A stretch of 64,000 nucleotides of DNA. Source: Pseudomonas sp. GM21. Lineage in GTDB: Bacteria > Pseudomonadota > Gammaproteobacteria > Pseudomonadales > Pseudomonadaceae. The stretch lies in the NCBI RefSeq assembly GCF_000282215.1, contig NZ_AKJS01000010.1:121370-185369 (forward strand), given 5' to 3'. Position numbers and translations under genes: made by a program. A model generated the notes under the pieces. That model worked only from the letters and a program-made list of their open reading frames with translations. It did not search any database and was not told the origin of the DNA. Of the stretch, positions 18,939 through 33,661 are shown piece by piece (position 1 is the stretch's first letter; each line of letters opens with the position of its first letter).

Positions 18939-19790
18939 TTATTCGGCTGATTCCACTGCGGCGATCATCCGCACCACGTCCATTGTTTCGGCTACATCAT
19001 GGACGCGCAATATACGCGCCCCATTGGCCGAAGCCAGCGCTGCGAGCGCCAGACCACCATACAGACGCTCACCAACCGGTCGATTCAAGGCCTGACCAAT
19101 CATGCTCTTTCGCGAAACTCCGACCAACAGAGGTCGCCCCAAGGCATGCAAGGCTTTCATATGCTTAAACAAGCTTAGATTGTGCTGCAAGGTTTTAGCG
19201 AACCCAAAACCCGGATCAAGAATAATCCGCTCCGGCGGGATACCCACCGACGCGCACTGAGCCATGCGCTCAGCGAGAAATACTCCCACTTCTTTGGTGA
19301 CGTCCTGGTAGTACGGATTGTCCTGCATATCGCCCGGCTCACCGAGCATATGCATCAGACACACGGGCAACCCGGTGGCTGCTGCTGCATCCAGGGCACC
19401 GTCTCGACGTAGCGAGCGCACATCATTGATCAGACCCGCACCCAGCCGCGCAGTCTCGCGCATGACCGCTGGCGTGGAGGTATCGACCGAAATAATCACA
19501 TCCAGCTCGCGATGGATGCGCTCGACGATAGGCGCAACGCGCTCCAGCTCCTCAAGCGGCGAAACCGCCCGGGCACCTGGACGGGTTGACTCGCCACCGA
19601 CATCTATCAGCGTTGCGCCTGCCGCCACCATTGACTCGGCGTGGCGCAGAGCTGCATCGAGCTGGCTGTATCGGCCGCCATCAGAAAAGGAATCAGGAGT
19701 GACGTTGAGTATGCCCATGACATGTGTCTGGGCCAAATCAAGAACCCGGTTGCCGCAAGGCAACCGGGTTGAGGACTGAACAGAAGTCAT
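18939..19790 (-). CDS. folP: Dihydropteroate synthase
   Basis: 283 residues. [20 protein letters not shown] and [13 protein letters not shown] are the pterin and sulphonamide-site loops; [16 protein letters not shown] and [10 protein letters not shown] follow. It makes dihydropteroate in folate synthesis. It lies 8 bp after ftsH, the conserved ftsH-folP-glmM order. Confidence 0.98.
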   Translation of the reverse strand: MTSVQSSTRLPCGNRVLDLAQTHVMGILNVTPDSFSDGGRYSQLDAALRHAESMVAAGATLIDVGGESTRPGARAVSPLEELERVAPIVERIHRELDVIISVDTSTPAVMRETARLGAGLINDVRSLRRDGALDAAAATGLPVCLMHMLGEPGDMQDNPYYQDVTKEVGVFLAERMAQCASVGIPPERIILDPGFGFAKTLQHNLSLFKHMKALHALGRPLLVGVSRKSMIGQALNRPVGERLYGGLALAALASANGARILRVHDVAETMDVVRMIAAVESAE

Positions 19791-19798
19791 TTCAAACC

Positions 19799-21718
19799 TT
19801 ATACGTCAGCAGCGGGACCGCCGATCGGTGTTTCCGGACGCTCATCCTGTACTACCGGAGGTGTTCCGGAAGTACCGGTACCGCCTGACCAGTCACGAGG
19901 CTCGCGAGGCGCACGACCCGCCATGATGTCGTCGATCTGATCAGCATCGATCGTCTCGTACTTCATCAAGGCGTCCGCCATGGCATCAAGCTTGTCGCGG
20001 TTATCCGTGAGGATCTGCTTGGCCGTGCCGTAGCACTGATCGATGATGCTGCGTACTTCCGAGTCAATCAGCTTGGCGGTCTCACCGGAGAAGCTTGCGC
20101 CCTGACCACCGCCGCCGCGACCGAGGAACACTTCACCCTCTTCTTCGGCATACATCAACGGACCGAGTTTTTCCGACAAGCCCCACTTGGTCACCATGTT
20201 TCGCGCAATCTGGCTGGCACGCATGATGTCGTTGGACGCACCGGTGGTGACACCATCGAAGCCCAAGGTCATTTCTTCAGCGATACGGCCACCGTACAGC
20301 GAGCAGATCTGGCTGATCAGCGCACGCTTGGACAGGCTGTAACGATCTTCTTCCGGCAGGAACATGGTCACACCCAGCGCACGACCGCGCGGGATGATAG
20401 AGACCTTGTAGACCGGATCATGCTCAGGCACGACGCGACCAACGATAGCGTGGCCGGCTTCGTGATAAGCAGTGTTCTGCTTTTCCTTCTCGGACATGAC
20501 CATGGATTTGCGCTCGGCGCCCATCATGATCTTGTCTTTCGCCAGTTCGAACTCTTTCATTTCGACGATGCGCTTGCCGGCACGGGCGGCGAACAAAGAA
20601 GCCTCGTTCACCAGGTTAGCCAGGTCTGCACCTGAGAAACCAGGTGTACCGCGAGCGATTACCGCTGGAGCGACGTCGTCACCCATCGGCACTTTGCGCA
20701 TGTGAACCTTGAGAATCTGTTCGCGACCACGTATGTCTGGCAGCCCCACCACAACCTGACGGTCGAAACGACCTGGACGCAGCAATGCCGGGTCCAATAC
20801 GTCAGGGCGGTTGGTTGCAGCGATAACGATGATGCCGTCATTCATTTCGAAGCCGTCCATCTCTACCAGCAACTGGTTGAGAGTCTGCTCCCGCTCATCG
20901 TGACCGCCGCCCATGCCGGCGCCACGGTGGCGACCAACGGCGTCGATTTCATCGATAAAGATGATGCATGGCGCGTGTTTCTTGGCCTGCTCGAACATGT
21001 CTCGAACACGGCTGGCACCGACGCCGACAAACATTTCAACGAAGTCGGAACCGGAGATGGTGAAGAATGGCACTTTCGCTTCGCCGGCGATTGCCTTGGC
21101 CAGCAAGGTTTTACCGGTACCCGGAGGACCGACCATCAGTACGCCGCGAGGAATACGACCACCCAGGCGCTGGAACTTGCCCGGATCACGGAGAAATTCG
21201 ACCAGTTCGCCGACTTCTTCCTTGGCTTCGTCGCAACCGGCAACGTCAGCCAATGTGGTTTTTACCTGGTCTTCGGAGAGCAGGCGCGCCTTGCTCTTGC
21301 CGAAGCTCATCGGTCCGCCTTTACCGCCCGCTCCGCCCTGCATCTGCCGCATGAAGAACATGAACACGGCGATGATCACCAGGATCGGGAAGCTTGCGAC
21401 CAGGAGCTGAGTCCAGATGCTTTGCTGTTCAGGCTGTTTGCCTTCGACCACGACGTGGTTGTCCACGAGATCGCCGATCAGGCCGTTGTCCTGGATTGCC
21501 GGACGAATGGTCTTGAAGCTGTCGCCGTCGGTGCGTTTACCGGTAATCACGTAGCCGTCAACCGCTACGCGCTCGACCTTGCCATCCTTGACCTGCTGGA
21601 TGAAGTCGGAATAGTTGAGGGTCTGCGGCTCGTTAGGGCTGGAGAAGTTGTTCATCACTGTCACCAGGACAGCCGCGATGATCAACCACAGGATCAGATT
21701 CTTTGCCATATCGTTCAA
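19799..21718 (-). CDS. ftsH: ATP-dependent zinc metalloprotease FtsH
   Basis: 639 residues from a TTG at 21718, which has GAGGGTAG about 7 nt upstream; an ATG three codons later ([10 protein letters not shown]) is the alternative. Two membrane segments flank a periplasmic loop. The AAA domain has [20 protein letters not shown] (Walker A) and [15 protein letters not shown] (Walker B); [11 protein letters not shown] is the zinc site. It degrades LpxC, RpoH and misassembled membrane proteins. Confidence 0.98.
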   Translation of the reverse strand: MNDMAKNLILWLIIAAVLVTVMNNFSSPNEPQTLNYSDFIQQVKDGKVERVAVDGYVITGKRTDGDSFKTIRPAIQDNGLIGDLVDNHVVVEGKQPEQQSIWTQLLVASFPILVIIAVFMFFMRQMQGGAGGKGGPMSFGKSKARLLSEDQVKTTLADVAGCDEAKEEVGELVEFLRDPGKFQRLGGRIPRGVLMVGPPGTGKTLLAKAIAGEAKVPFFTISGSDFVEMFVGVGASRVRDMFEQAKKHAPCIIFIDEIDAVGRHRGAGMGGGHDEREQTLNQLLVEMDGFEMNDGIIVIAATNRPDVLDPALLRPGRFDRQVVVGLPDIRGREQILKVHMRKVPMGDDVAPAVIARGTPGFSGADLANLVNEASLFAARAGKRIVEMKEFELAKDKIMMGAERKSMVMSEKEKQNTAYHEAGHAIVGRVVPEHDPVYKVSIIPRGRALGVTMFLPEEDRYSLSKRALISQICSLYGGRIAEEMTLGFDGVTTGASNDIMRASQIARNMVTKWGLSEKLGPLMYAEEEGEVFLGRGGGGQGASFSGETAKLIDSEVRSIIDQCYGTAKQILTDNRDKLDAMADALMKYETIDADQIDDIMAGRAPREPRDWSGGTGTSGTPPVVQDERPETPIGGPAADV

Positions 21719-21864
21719 TTAACTACCCTCTGAAGCTAGCGCCGCTAATGGCGCGCGCTTCGCATGATATTCACCGGCCTAACTTACTACATTACCTACG
21801 GCTCTGGCAGGCGCCGTCTGTAACCCTTTGTGAAACACTTTCTACACAATATTCGCTAATGCTC

Positions 21865-21897
21865 GCGGGGCGAAATACGAAAAACCTATCGCCCCGC
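21865..21897. other. Stem-loop in the ftsH-rlmE spacer
   Basis: GCGGGGCGA (21865-21873) pairs with TCGCCCCGC (21889-21897) around a 15-nt loop just after the rlmE stop. No U-tract follows on the minus strand, so its role (RNA stability or partial termination) is uncertain. Confidence 0.4.
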
Positions 21898-21911
21898 CAA
21901 AAAACCTCGTT

Positions 21912-22538
21912 TTACTCACTACCGCGGTAACCCCAAGCCAGCATGTATTGCTCGCGGGAACTGCCACGCGAAGAGTCTGGCTTGATCATCTGGATCTTAT
22001 CGAATTTCCGACGAGCATCCTTCAGGTAAACATCAAACCCTTCGCCCTGAAAAATCTTGATCACGAAATTACCACCCGGCTTGAGTATCCGTTCCGCCAA
22101 ATCAAGCGCCAGCTCGCAAAGAAACATGGCTTTGGGCATGTCCACTTCAGGCGTACCACTCATATTGGGGGCCATATCGGAAATCACAAGGTCCACCTGC
22201 GAATTACCCACGGCTTCAAGGATCCGCGCGAGCACTTCGTCCTCGGTGAAGTCACCCTGGATGAAAGTCACGTCCGGAATGCTGTCCATTTCCAGAATGT
22301 CCGAAGCGATCAGACGCCCCTGACCACCGATCAGACGGCTAGTCACCTGCGACCACCCCCCGGGCGCCGCGCCCAGGTCGACAACGCTCATGCCGGGACG
22401 GATCAGGTTGTATTTCTCCTGGACCTCCAGAAGTTTGTAACTCGCACGCGAGCGGTAGCCATCCTTCTGCGCCTGCTTCACATAGGGATCGTTGACATGT
22501 CTTTTCAGCCAACCAAGGCTTGTCTTGGAACGCGCCAT
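21912..22538 (-). CDS. rlmE: 23S rRNA 2'-O-methyltransferase (U2552)
   Basis: 208 residues. [20 protein letters not shown] carries the catalytic Lys, [16 protein letters not shown] is the SAM motif, and [14 protein letters not shown] and [10 protein letters not shown] carry the Asp and second Lys of the K-D-K-E site. It methylates U2552 in the A-loop late in 50S assembly. Divergent from yhbY and upstream of ftsH, as in E. coli. Confidence 0.97.
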   Translation of the reverse strand: MARSKTSLGWLKRHVNDPYVKQAQKDGYRSRASYKLLEVQEKYNLIRPGMSVVDLGAAPGGWSQVTSRLIGGQGRLIASDILEMDSIPDVTFIQGDFTEDEVLARILEAVGNSQVDLVISDMAPNMSGTPEVDMPKAMFLCELALDLAERILKPGGNFVIKIFQGEGFDVYLKDARRKFDKIQMIKPDSSRGSSREQYMLAWGYRGSE

Positions 22539-22639
22539 TGGGCACCTCGATGATAAGGGTCGTGATTAATTGGGCGGATCCACGAGCCCTCGGGTAAAAT
22601 GGCCGCCATTTTACAGAATCCAGACGAAAGGGTCAGATT

Positions 22640-22948
22640 ATGCCGCTCACTCAAGAGCAGAAGAAACAGTACAAATCCATTGGCCACCATCTGAAACCAG
22701 TTTTGATTGTGGCTGACAACGGTTTGACTGAAGGTGTGTTAGCCGAACTTGAACGCGCTTTGGCGGATCACGAGCTGATTAAAATCAAGCTCAACATCCT
22801 CGATCGCGAATCGCGCCTGGCGTCCATTGCAGAACTCTGCAAGGTCGGTAAAGCGGATCTGGTTCAGGTCATCGGCAAGATGGCACTGATTTACCGCAAG
22901 AACTTCAGCGTCAACAAGCAGCTGTCGAACGTTCATCGCTTCAAGTGA
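22640..22948 (+). CDS. yhbY: YhbY/CRM-domain ribosome-associated RNA-binding protein
   Basis: 102 residues. MPLTQEQKKQYKSIGHHLKP and LIVADNGLTEGVLAELERAL show the CRM fold with its GxxG-like loop; the end of the core reads QVIGKMALIYRKNF. YhbY binds pre-50S particles. Transcribed divergently from rlmE, a conserved pairing; its stop lies only 9 bp from the convergent DUF4149 gene. Confidence 0.95.
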   Translation: MPLTQEQKKQYKSIGHHLKPVLIVADNGLTEGVLAELERALADHELIKIKLNILDRESRLASIAELCKVGKADLVQVIGKMALIYRKNFSVNKQLSNVHRFK

Positions 22949-22957
22949 TGGCAAGGG

Positions 22958-23362
22958 TCAAGGGTGTGCTTCGCGCACCCTGCCGCTCCTTCCCGGTTCC
23001 GGCTGCAACACCAGCACCAGCCCGGTAAATCCCAGAACAAGATAGCCGAATACCTGCCAACGCACTGCATCCGGCCACCCAAGGCGCACGACGAAAAACA
23101 TCGCGCTCGCATACAGCGCCATCATCAGCAGTTGCCCGCGAATATCGCGCCATAGACTGGCAAGGCCCTCGGCCTGTACCAGCACCAAAGCCTGAAAAAT
23201 CACACACGCTGCGGCAAATCCCACCATCAGCGCGTTCAGCGTGCCTGCAATTTCGTCGATCAGCAGCGGCGCCAGACCTACTCGGCCCAACGCCGGCACC
23301 AAACCGATGTATAACAGCCACAGACCGCCGACCCACAACATCTGAGTCAGCTGCCAAGCCAT
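22958..23362 (-). CDS. DUF4149-family inner-membrane protein
   Basis: 134 residues from the ATG at 23362 (MAWQLTQMLWVGGLWLLYIG); longer starts run into greA. Four hydrophobic segments can be read, and the C-terminus is basic and polar. DUF4149 proteins have no established role; in pseudomonads this gene commonly sits between greA and yhbY, so it is a conserved passenger of the carAB-greA block. The end converges with yhbY. Confidence 0.8.
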   Translation of the reverse strand: MAWQLTQMLWVGGLWLLYIGLVPALGRVGLAPLLIDEIAGTLNALMVGFAAACVIFQALVLVQAEGLASLWRDIRGQLLMMALYASAMFFVVRLGWPDAVRWQVFGYLVLGFTGLVLVLQPEPGRSGRVREAHP

Positions 23363-23390
23363 GGCGCCCGCTCGTAGCGGGCGCAGGCCT

Positions 23391-23863
23391 TTAGAGGTGG
23401 CGAACTTCGACAATCTCATACTCGATGACGCCACCCGGCGTTTTGACGGCAACCACGTCGCCCTCTTCCTTGGCAATCAAGGCGCGGGCCAGTGGCGAAC
23501 CGACGGAAATCTTGCCGAGTTTGAAATCAGCCTCATCCTCACCCACGATATGGTAAGTGACGCGCTCATCCGTCTCGACGTTGGCGATTTCAACGGTGGT
23601 GCCGAAAATCACTTTGCCTGTGTGAGGAATGGTCGTGACGTCGATGATGACCTGATTCTGAATGCGGCCTTCGATGTCACGAATCCGCGCCTCGACCATT
23701 CCCTGCTGCTCACGAGCAGCGTGGTATTCGGCGTTTTCCTTCAAGTCACCCAACTCGCGGGCCGTTCCGATGTCCTGGCTGAGCTTCGGACGGACGACCT
23801 TGGTCAGGTGAGCGTGTTCTTCTTCCAGGGCTTTCGCGCCCTGGACGGTCATTGGGTATTTGA

Positions 23864-23867
<4 letters not shown>
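23391..23867 (-). CDS. greA: Transcription elongation factor GreA
   Basis: 158 residues. [20 protein letters not shown] opens the coiled coil; [19 protein letters not shown] carries the acidic tip residues that stimulate RNAP transcript cleavage; the C-terminal FKBP-like domain has [20 protein letters not shown]. Its ATG overlaps the carB stop (ATGA), so greA is translationally coupled to carB. Confidence 0.97.
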
Positions 23868-27085
<3,218 letters not shown>

Positions 27086-27144
27086 GGGTTTGTCACTCAA
27101 ATCCGCAGGTCAGTCGGCAAGCCGTCTTGTTCAATCTTTGAAGC

Positions 27145-27180
27145 CTTGAGGGGGCCGCCGGTGTCGGGACCGCCCTCAAG
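27145..27180. other. Stem-loop in the carA-carB spacer
   Basis: CTTGAGGG (27145-27152) pairs with CCCTCAAG (27173-27180), extended by G/C-rich inner pairs. It may adjust relative carA/carB mRNA stability; no U-tract is visible. Confidence 0.45.
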
Positions 27181-27203
27181 CTTTGCTACATCAAGGCGAG
27201 CGA

Positions 27204-28340
27204 TCAGCGTCGCTTGGCCATCTCGTTGATGAAGCGATCGAACAATGGCGCTACGTCGTTCGGGCCAGGGCTGGCTTCCGGGTGACCCTGGAAGCTGAAG
27301 GCGCTCTTGTCGGTACGCTCGATGCCTTGCAGGGTGCCGTCGAACAGCGATTTGTGAATCGCGCGAACGTTGGCTGGCAGGGTCGCTTCGTCTACCGCAA
27401 AACCGTGGTTCTGGCTGGTGATCATTACCACACCGCTGTCCAGATCCTGGACCGGGTGGTTGGCACCGTGGTGGCCGTGGCCCATTTTCAGGGTTTTGGC
27501 ACCGGAGGCCAGAGCCAGCAGCTGGTGACCCAGGCAAATGCCGAATACCGGAATTTCGGTTTCCAACACGTCCTTGATCGCCTGGATCGCATAGTCGCAA
27601 GGCTCCGGGTCACCAGGGCCGTTGGACAGGAACACACCGTCCGGCTTCAGAGCCAGCACATCAGCAGCAGGTGTTTGTGCAGGCACCACGGTCACGCGGC
27701 AACCGCGCTCGACCAGCATGCGCAGGATGTTCAGCTTGACGCCGTAGTCATAGGCCACCACGTGGTACGGGAGCTCGGAGGCTTCGATAGTTGCGTGGCT
27801 GTCGGTTTTCAGATCCCAGACCGTCGAGCGCCATTCGTACTGCTCTTTGGTGCTGACGACTTTTGCCAGGTCCATGCCTTTGAGGCCAGGGAAACCCTGT
27901 GCGGCGGCAATGGCGGCGGCTTCGGAAATGTTGTCACCGGCCATGATGCAGCCGTTCTGTGCGCCTTTTTCACGCAGGATGCGTGTCAGGCGGCGGGTGT
28001 CGATACCGGCGATAGCCACAACGTTATTGGCTTTCAGATAGTCGGACAGGGACATCGTGTTACGCCAGTTGCTCGCAACCAGCGGCAGGTCACGGATGAC
28101 CAGGCCAGCGGACCAGACGCGATCAGACTCGGCGTCTTCCGGCGTGGTACCGGTATTACCGATGTGCGGGTATGTCAGGGTAACTATCTGTTGGGCGTAG
28201 GAAGGATCGGTAAGAATTTCCTGATAGCCGGTCATTGCGGTGTTAAACACCACCTCACCAACGGTTTGACCGTCGGCTCCAATGGCTTCGCCGCGAAAAA
28301 TGCTGCCATCAGCAAGGGCGAGTATGGCTGGCTTAGTCAA
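27204..28340 (-). CDS. carA: Carbamoyl-phosphate synthase small subunit (glutaminase)
   Basis: 378 residues from a TTG at 28340 with GGGAGG upstream. N-terminal CPSase_sm domain ([20 protein letters not shown]), then a class I glutaminase with [18 protein letters not shown] (nucleophile Cys) and [15 protein letters not shown] (His/Glu). It supplies ammonia to CarB. The stop of a short leader frame overlaps this TTG, so its translation is probably coupled to the leader. Confidence 0.97.
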   Translation of the reverse strand: MTKPAILALADGSIFRGEAIGADGQTVGEVVFNTAMTGYQEILTDPSYAQQIVTLTYPHIGNTGTTPEDAESDRVWSAGLVIRDLPLVASNWRNTMSLSDYLKANNVVAIAGIDTRRLTRILREKGAQNGCIMAGDNISEAAAIAAAQGFPGLKGMDLAKVVSTKEQYEWRSTVWDLKTDSHATIEASELPYHVVAYDYGVKLNILRMLVERGCRVTVVPAQTPAADVLALKPDGVFLSNGPGDPEPCDYAIQAIKDVLETEIPVFGICLGHQLLALASGAKTLKMGHGHHGANHPVQDLDSGVVMITSQNHGFAVDEATLPANVRAIHKSLFDGTLQGIERTDKSAFSFQGHPEASPGPNDVAPLFDRFINEMAKRR

Positions 28341-28429
28341 GAAGACCTCCCGTAAATAAAGCCTGAAAGGGCGATCGCAGGTTGTAAAAAAGCGGAGTGA
28401 CGTATGGACACGTCACCCCGCTTCTTCAC
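28337..28429 (-). CDS. Candidate carA leader peptide
   Basis: A 30-codon frame, GTG AAG AAG CGG..., begins a few bases before the left arm of the terminator hairpin and ends in a TGA that overlaps the carA TTG start by 2 nt. A ribosome moving through it would cover the hairpin. No clear ribosome site precedes the GTG, so the start is uncertain. The arrangement is what attenuation or translational coupling would need. Confidence 0.4.
   Translation of the reverse strand: MKKRGDVSIRHSAFLQPAIALSGFIYGRSS
28386..28423 (-). promoter_or_regulatory. Terminator-like attenuator in the carA leader
   Basis: A 13-bp stem with one mismatch (arms at 28390-28403 and 28410-28423, loop ATGGAC) is followed on the minus strand by TTTTTT. 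It lies 46 bp upstream of the carA start and downstream of a plausible promoter (TTGCCT, 18 bp, TTTAGT near 28460-28490). It is placed to regulate carAB rather than to end dapB. Confidence 0.65.
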
Positions 28430-28599
28430 CGAATAATTCTGCGCGCTTTTAGTGGACACACTAAAGCTGTAGCTTACAGAAAAAGGCAATTTTGGTCTAC
28501 CGCCAATGAGCCTGAAAGGCTGGAGAATGCGACAGGTCGTCGCTTGGCGGGGTAAAACCGGGTTCAAACGCAAGGTTCGAACCCGATTTCGGGGGCATC

Positions 28600-30538
<1,939 letters not shown>

Positions 30539-30762
30539 AAGTCTTTGCACTCTTGAGGACGTCCGGCAAACCTCTCCTGAGCCTTGCCAAACTCGTTGAG
30601 CCCCAATACAGGCCCGGACCCAACTCACGTCAATTCAACGATCCTGGTCTTTGATTCATTGCGGTACTTTCGGCTCGAAAAGCAGGAGCATTCCCGGCCA
30701 TACCATCAACACGCGAGCGTTGTCGCATGCTGTAAAAATTCGCTAACTCCAGACACGCCAAC

Positions 30763-30780
30763 GCGGGAGCAAGCTCCCGC
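30763..30780. repeat. REP-like palindrome in the dnaK-dnaJ spacer
   Basis: GCGGGAGC, 2 nt, GCTCCCGC: the GC-rich hairpin typical of Pseudomonas REP repeats. It is the only clear structure in the 297-bp spacer. It could lower dnaJ relative to dnaK by stabilising or partly ending the transcript. Confidence 0.6.
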
Positions 30781-30835
30781 GCGGCGACATCCTACCAGTC
30801 ACCGCCTGAAGGCAGTCAACCGGGCGACCAACAAC

Positions 30836-32752
30836 TTACTTGTGGTCTTTGACTTCTTCGAACTCGGCATCGACAACGTCGTCAGCCTTTTCAGCTTTTT
30901 CGTCGTGCGGTGCCGCGCCTTCAGCAGGCTGGGCCTGTTCGGCGTACATCTTCTGCGCCACTGGAGCAGATACTTTCGACAGCTCTTCAACCTTGGCTTC
31001 GATTGCAGCTTTGTCGTCGCCTTTAACAGCGGCTTCCAGCGCAACAACAGCGGCTTCGATTGCTGTCTTCTCTTCGGCAGTCACTTTATCGCCTGCATCA
31101 GCGACCATTTTGCGCGTCGAGTGAACCAGCGCATCGCCCTGGTTGCGAGCGGTTGCCAGCTCTTCGAACTGGCGGTCTGCGTCGACGTTGGCTTCAGCAT
31201 CGCGAATCATCTGCTGAATTTCTTCCTCGGACAGACCGGAGTTGGCCTTGATCACGATCGACTGAGTTTTGCCGGTGGCCTTGTCTTTGGCGCCTACGTG
31301 CAGAATGCCGTTGGCGTCGATGTCGAAGGTCACTTCGATTTGTGGCACGCCACGTGGTGCTGGTGGAATGTCGGCCAGGTCGAACTTGCCCAAGGACTTG
31401 TTCTGAGCCGCTTGTTTACGCTCACCTTGCAGCACGTGAATGGTCACAGCGCCCTGGTTGTCATCGGCAGTCGAGAACACTTGCGATTTCTTGGTAGGAA
31501 TCGTGGTGTTTTTCTCGATCAGCGCGGTCATCACGCCACCCATGGTTTCGATACCCAGGGTCAGCGGGCTAACGTCCAGCAGCAGAACGTCTTTAACGTC
31601 GCCGGCCAATACCGCGCCCTGGATAGCTGCACCCATGGCAACCGCTTCGTCCGGGTTCACGTCTTTACGAGCTTCTTTGCCGAAGAACTCGGTTACCAGC
31701 TTCTGAACCAGTGGCATACGGGTCTGACCGCCTACCAGGATCACGTCGTTGATCGCACCAACGTCGATACCGGAGTCTTTCAGAGCGATGCGGCAAGGTT
31801 CGATGGTGCGCTGAACCAGGTCTTCAACCAGTGCTTCCAACTTGGCGCGAGAAATCTTCACGTTCAAGTGCTTGGGACCGGTGGCGTCTGCAGTGATGTA
31901 CGGCAGGTTCACGTCGGTCGACAGAGCAGAAGACAGCTCGATCTTGGCTTTTTCAGCGGCTTCTTTCAGGCGCTGCATGGCCAGCGGATCACCTTTGAGG
32001 TTCATGCCGCTTTCTTTCTTGAATTCGTCGACGAGGTAGTCGATCAGACGAATGTCAAAGTCTTCACCGCCCAGGAACGTGTCACCGTTGGTGGCCAATA
32101 CTTCGAACTGGTGCTCGCCATCGACTTCAGCGATTTCGATCACGGAAACGTCGAAAGTACCGCCGCCCAGGTCATAAACGATCACGGTGTGATCGCCCTT
32201 CGCCTTGTCCATACCGTAAGCCAAAGCGGCTGCGGTTGGTTCGTTGATGATACGTTTAACGTCCAGGCCCGCGATGCGGCCGGCGTCTTTGGTGGCTTGA
32301 CGCTGGCTGTCGTTGAAGTAGGCCGGAACGGTGATCACCGCTTCAGTCACTGGCTCGCCGAGGTAGTCTTCGGCGGTCTTCTTCATTTTCTTCAGAATTT
32401 CAGCCGAGATTTGTGGCGGCGACATTTTCTGGCCGTTCACTTCTACCCACGCGTCGCCGTTGTCAGCCTTGGCGATTTTGTACGGGACCATCTTGATGTC
32501 TTTCTGTACGACTTCTTCGTCGAACTTACGACCGATCAGACGCTTCACCGCGTACAGGGTGTTATGCGGATTGGTCACAGCCTGACGCTTGGCCGATTGG
32601 CCTACGAGGATTTCGCCATCGTTGGCGTAAGCGATGATCGACGGCGTGGTACGCGCGCCTTCAGCGTTTTCAATAACTTTAGCTACGCCGTTTTCCAGCA
32701 CGGAGACGCAGGAGTTGGTAGTCCCCAGGTCGATACCGATAATTTTGCCCAT
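30836..32752 (-). CDS. dnaK: Chaperone DnaK (Hsp70)
   Basis: 638 residues from the ATG at 32752 with GGGAGAG six nt upstream; a GTG two codons earlier is too close to that site. [37 protein letters not shown] and [14 protein letters not shown] are Hsp70 signatures; the substrate domain and lid end in [14 protein letters not shown]. Works with DnaJ and GrpE encoded on either side. Confidence 0.98.
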   Translation of the reverse strand: MGKIIGIDLGTTNSCVSVLENGVAKVIENAEGARTTPSIIAYANDGEILVGQSAKRQAVTNPHNTLYAVKRLIGRKFDEEVVQKDIKMVPYKIAKADNGDAWVEVNGQKMSPPQISAEILKKMKKTAEDYLGEPVTEAVITVPAYFNDSQRQATKDAGRIAGLDVKRIINEPTAAALAYGMDKAKGDHTVIVYDLGGGTFDVSVIEIAEVDGEHQFEVLATNGDTFLGGEDFDIRLIDYLVDEFKKESGMNLKGDPLAMQRLKEAAEKAKIELSSALSTDVNLPYITADATGPKHLNVKISRAKLEALVEDLVQRTIEPCRIALKDSGIDVGAINDVILVGGQTRMPLVQKLVTEFFGKEARKDVNPDEAVAMGAAIQGAVLAGDVKDVLLLDVSPLTLGIETMGGVMTALIEKNTTIPTKKSQVFSTADDNQGAVTIHVLQGERKQAAQNKSLGKFDLADIPPAPRGVPQIEVTFDIDANGILHVGAKDKATGKTQSIVIKANSGLSEEEIQQMIRDAEANVDADRQFEELATARNQGDALVHSTRKMVADAGDKVTAEEKTAIEAAVVALEAAVKGDDKAAIEAKVEELSKVSAPVAQKMYAEQAQPAEGAAPHDEKAEKADDVVDAEFEEVKDHK

Positions 32753-32830
32753 GTTCACTCTCCCGAAACTTTGGATTTGGTTGCCGCAGCAGTGGTGGCT
32801 AACTGCGGTAGCACTTAAACGCTTGACTTA

Positions 32831-32859
32831 TAAATGGGGGCCTTGCGGCCAATTTCAAG
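32831..32859 (-). promoter_or_regulatory. Sigma-32-like promoter of dnaK
   Basis: On the minus strand CTTGAAA, 13 bp, CCCCATTTA: a near-consensus heat-shock promoter. It overlaps the last codons and stop of grpE, so dnaK can be transcribed apart from grpE. Confidence 0.75.
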
Positions 32860-33421
32860 CCTGCTCGTCAATCGAAGGCGAAACTGGTGCAGGGGCCTTG
32901 CTGACCACGACCATGGCCGGGCGCAGCAGGCGGCCATTAAGCTGATAGCCCTTCTGGAACACCTTGAGCACGCTGTTCGGCTCGACATCGGCGCTTTCCT
33001 GCATGGCCATTGCCTGATGTTGAACGGCGTTGAACGGTTCGCCATGCGGATCGATGGCTTCCAGCTGATAGCGCTTGAGGGTGTCCTGGAACATTTTCAG
33101 GGTCAGCTCGATGCCTTCGCGCATTGGGCGGATGCTTTCGTCGTCCGGGTTGGACAACTCCAGACCACGCTCCAGGCTGTCGATGATCGGCAGCAAATCG
33201 CCTGCGAATTTTTCCAGGGCGAATTTGTGCGCTTTTTCTACATCCTGCTCGGCGCGACGGCGGACGTTCTGCAGATCGGCGGCAACACGCAAAGCCTGAT
33301 CCTGCGCGCCTGCCAGCTGCTCTTCGAGCACTTGTACACGAGCCGCCAGGTCTTCACCCGAAGCCGCGGAGCCCTGGTTGGCGTCTTGATTTTGCGTATC
33401 CACTGTCTGTTCGTCAGCCAT
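32855..33421 (-). CDS. grpE: Nucleotide exchange factor GrpE
   Basis: 188 residues. A long coiled coil ([20 protein letters not shown] and following) precedes the DnaK-binding beta domain with [26 protein letters not shown] and [19 protein letters not shown]. It releases ADP from DnaK. First gene of the grpE-dnaK-dnaJ heat-shock operon. Confidence 0.97.
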   Translation of the reverse strand: MADEQTVDTQNQDANQGSAASGEDLAARVQVLEEQLAGAQDQALRVAADLQNVRRRAEQDVEKAHKFALEKFAGDLLPIIDSLERGLELSNPDDESIRPMREGIELTLKMFQDTLKRYQLEAIDPHGEPFNAVQHQAMAMQESADVEPNSVLKVFQKGYQLNGRLLRPAMVVVSKAPAPVSPSIDEQA

Positions 33422-33473
33422 AGATTTCTCCTTTCAATATCGTCCGTGAGCTCAACTCACGCTTCTGTCCCGG

Positions 33474-33505
33474 TATATGGGGCCGCAAAAATCAGCTTCA
33501 AGGGG
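33474..33505 (-). promoter_or_regulatory. Sigma-32-like promoter of grpE
   Basis: On the minus strand CCCTTGAAG, 13 bp, CCCCATATA: close to the RpoH consensus. It lies about 55 bp upstream of the grpE start. Confidence 0.8.
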
Positions 33506-33600
33506 GTAGTTGCGATTGCCCCTACAAAAAGCACTGCATTGCAATGACCCGATGCGTCAGGCATTTCGTCAGGCCAGGCAAATCAAGCCAGGCAAGGGCA

Positions 33601-33637
33601 TTGTCAGGCACAAATAAAACACTGTATAAATAACCAG
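33601..33637 (+). promoter_or_regulatory. recN promoter with LexA-type SOS box
   Basis: TTGTCA (33601-33606), 18 bp, TATAAA (33625-33630) form the promoter. CTGTATAAATAACCAG (33622-33637) overlaps the -10 and matches the CTG-N10-CAG LexA pattern. recN is a classical SOS gene, so LexA repression is likely. Confidence 0.75.
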
Positions 33638-33661
33638 ACCTAAAGCCTGGGAGCGGCCTTT

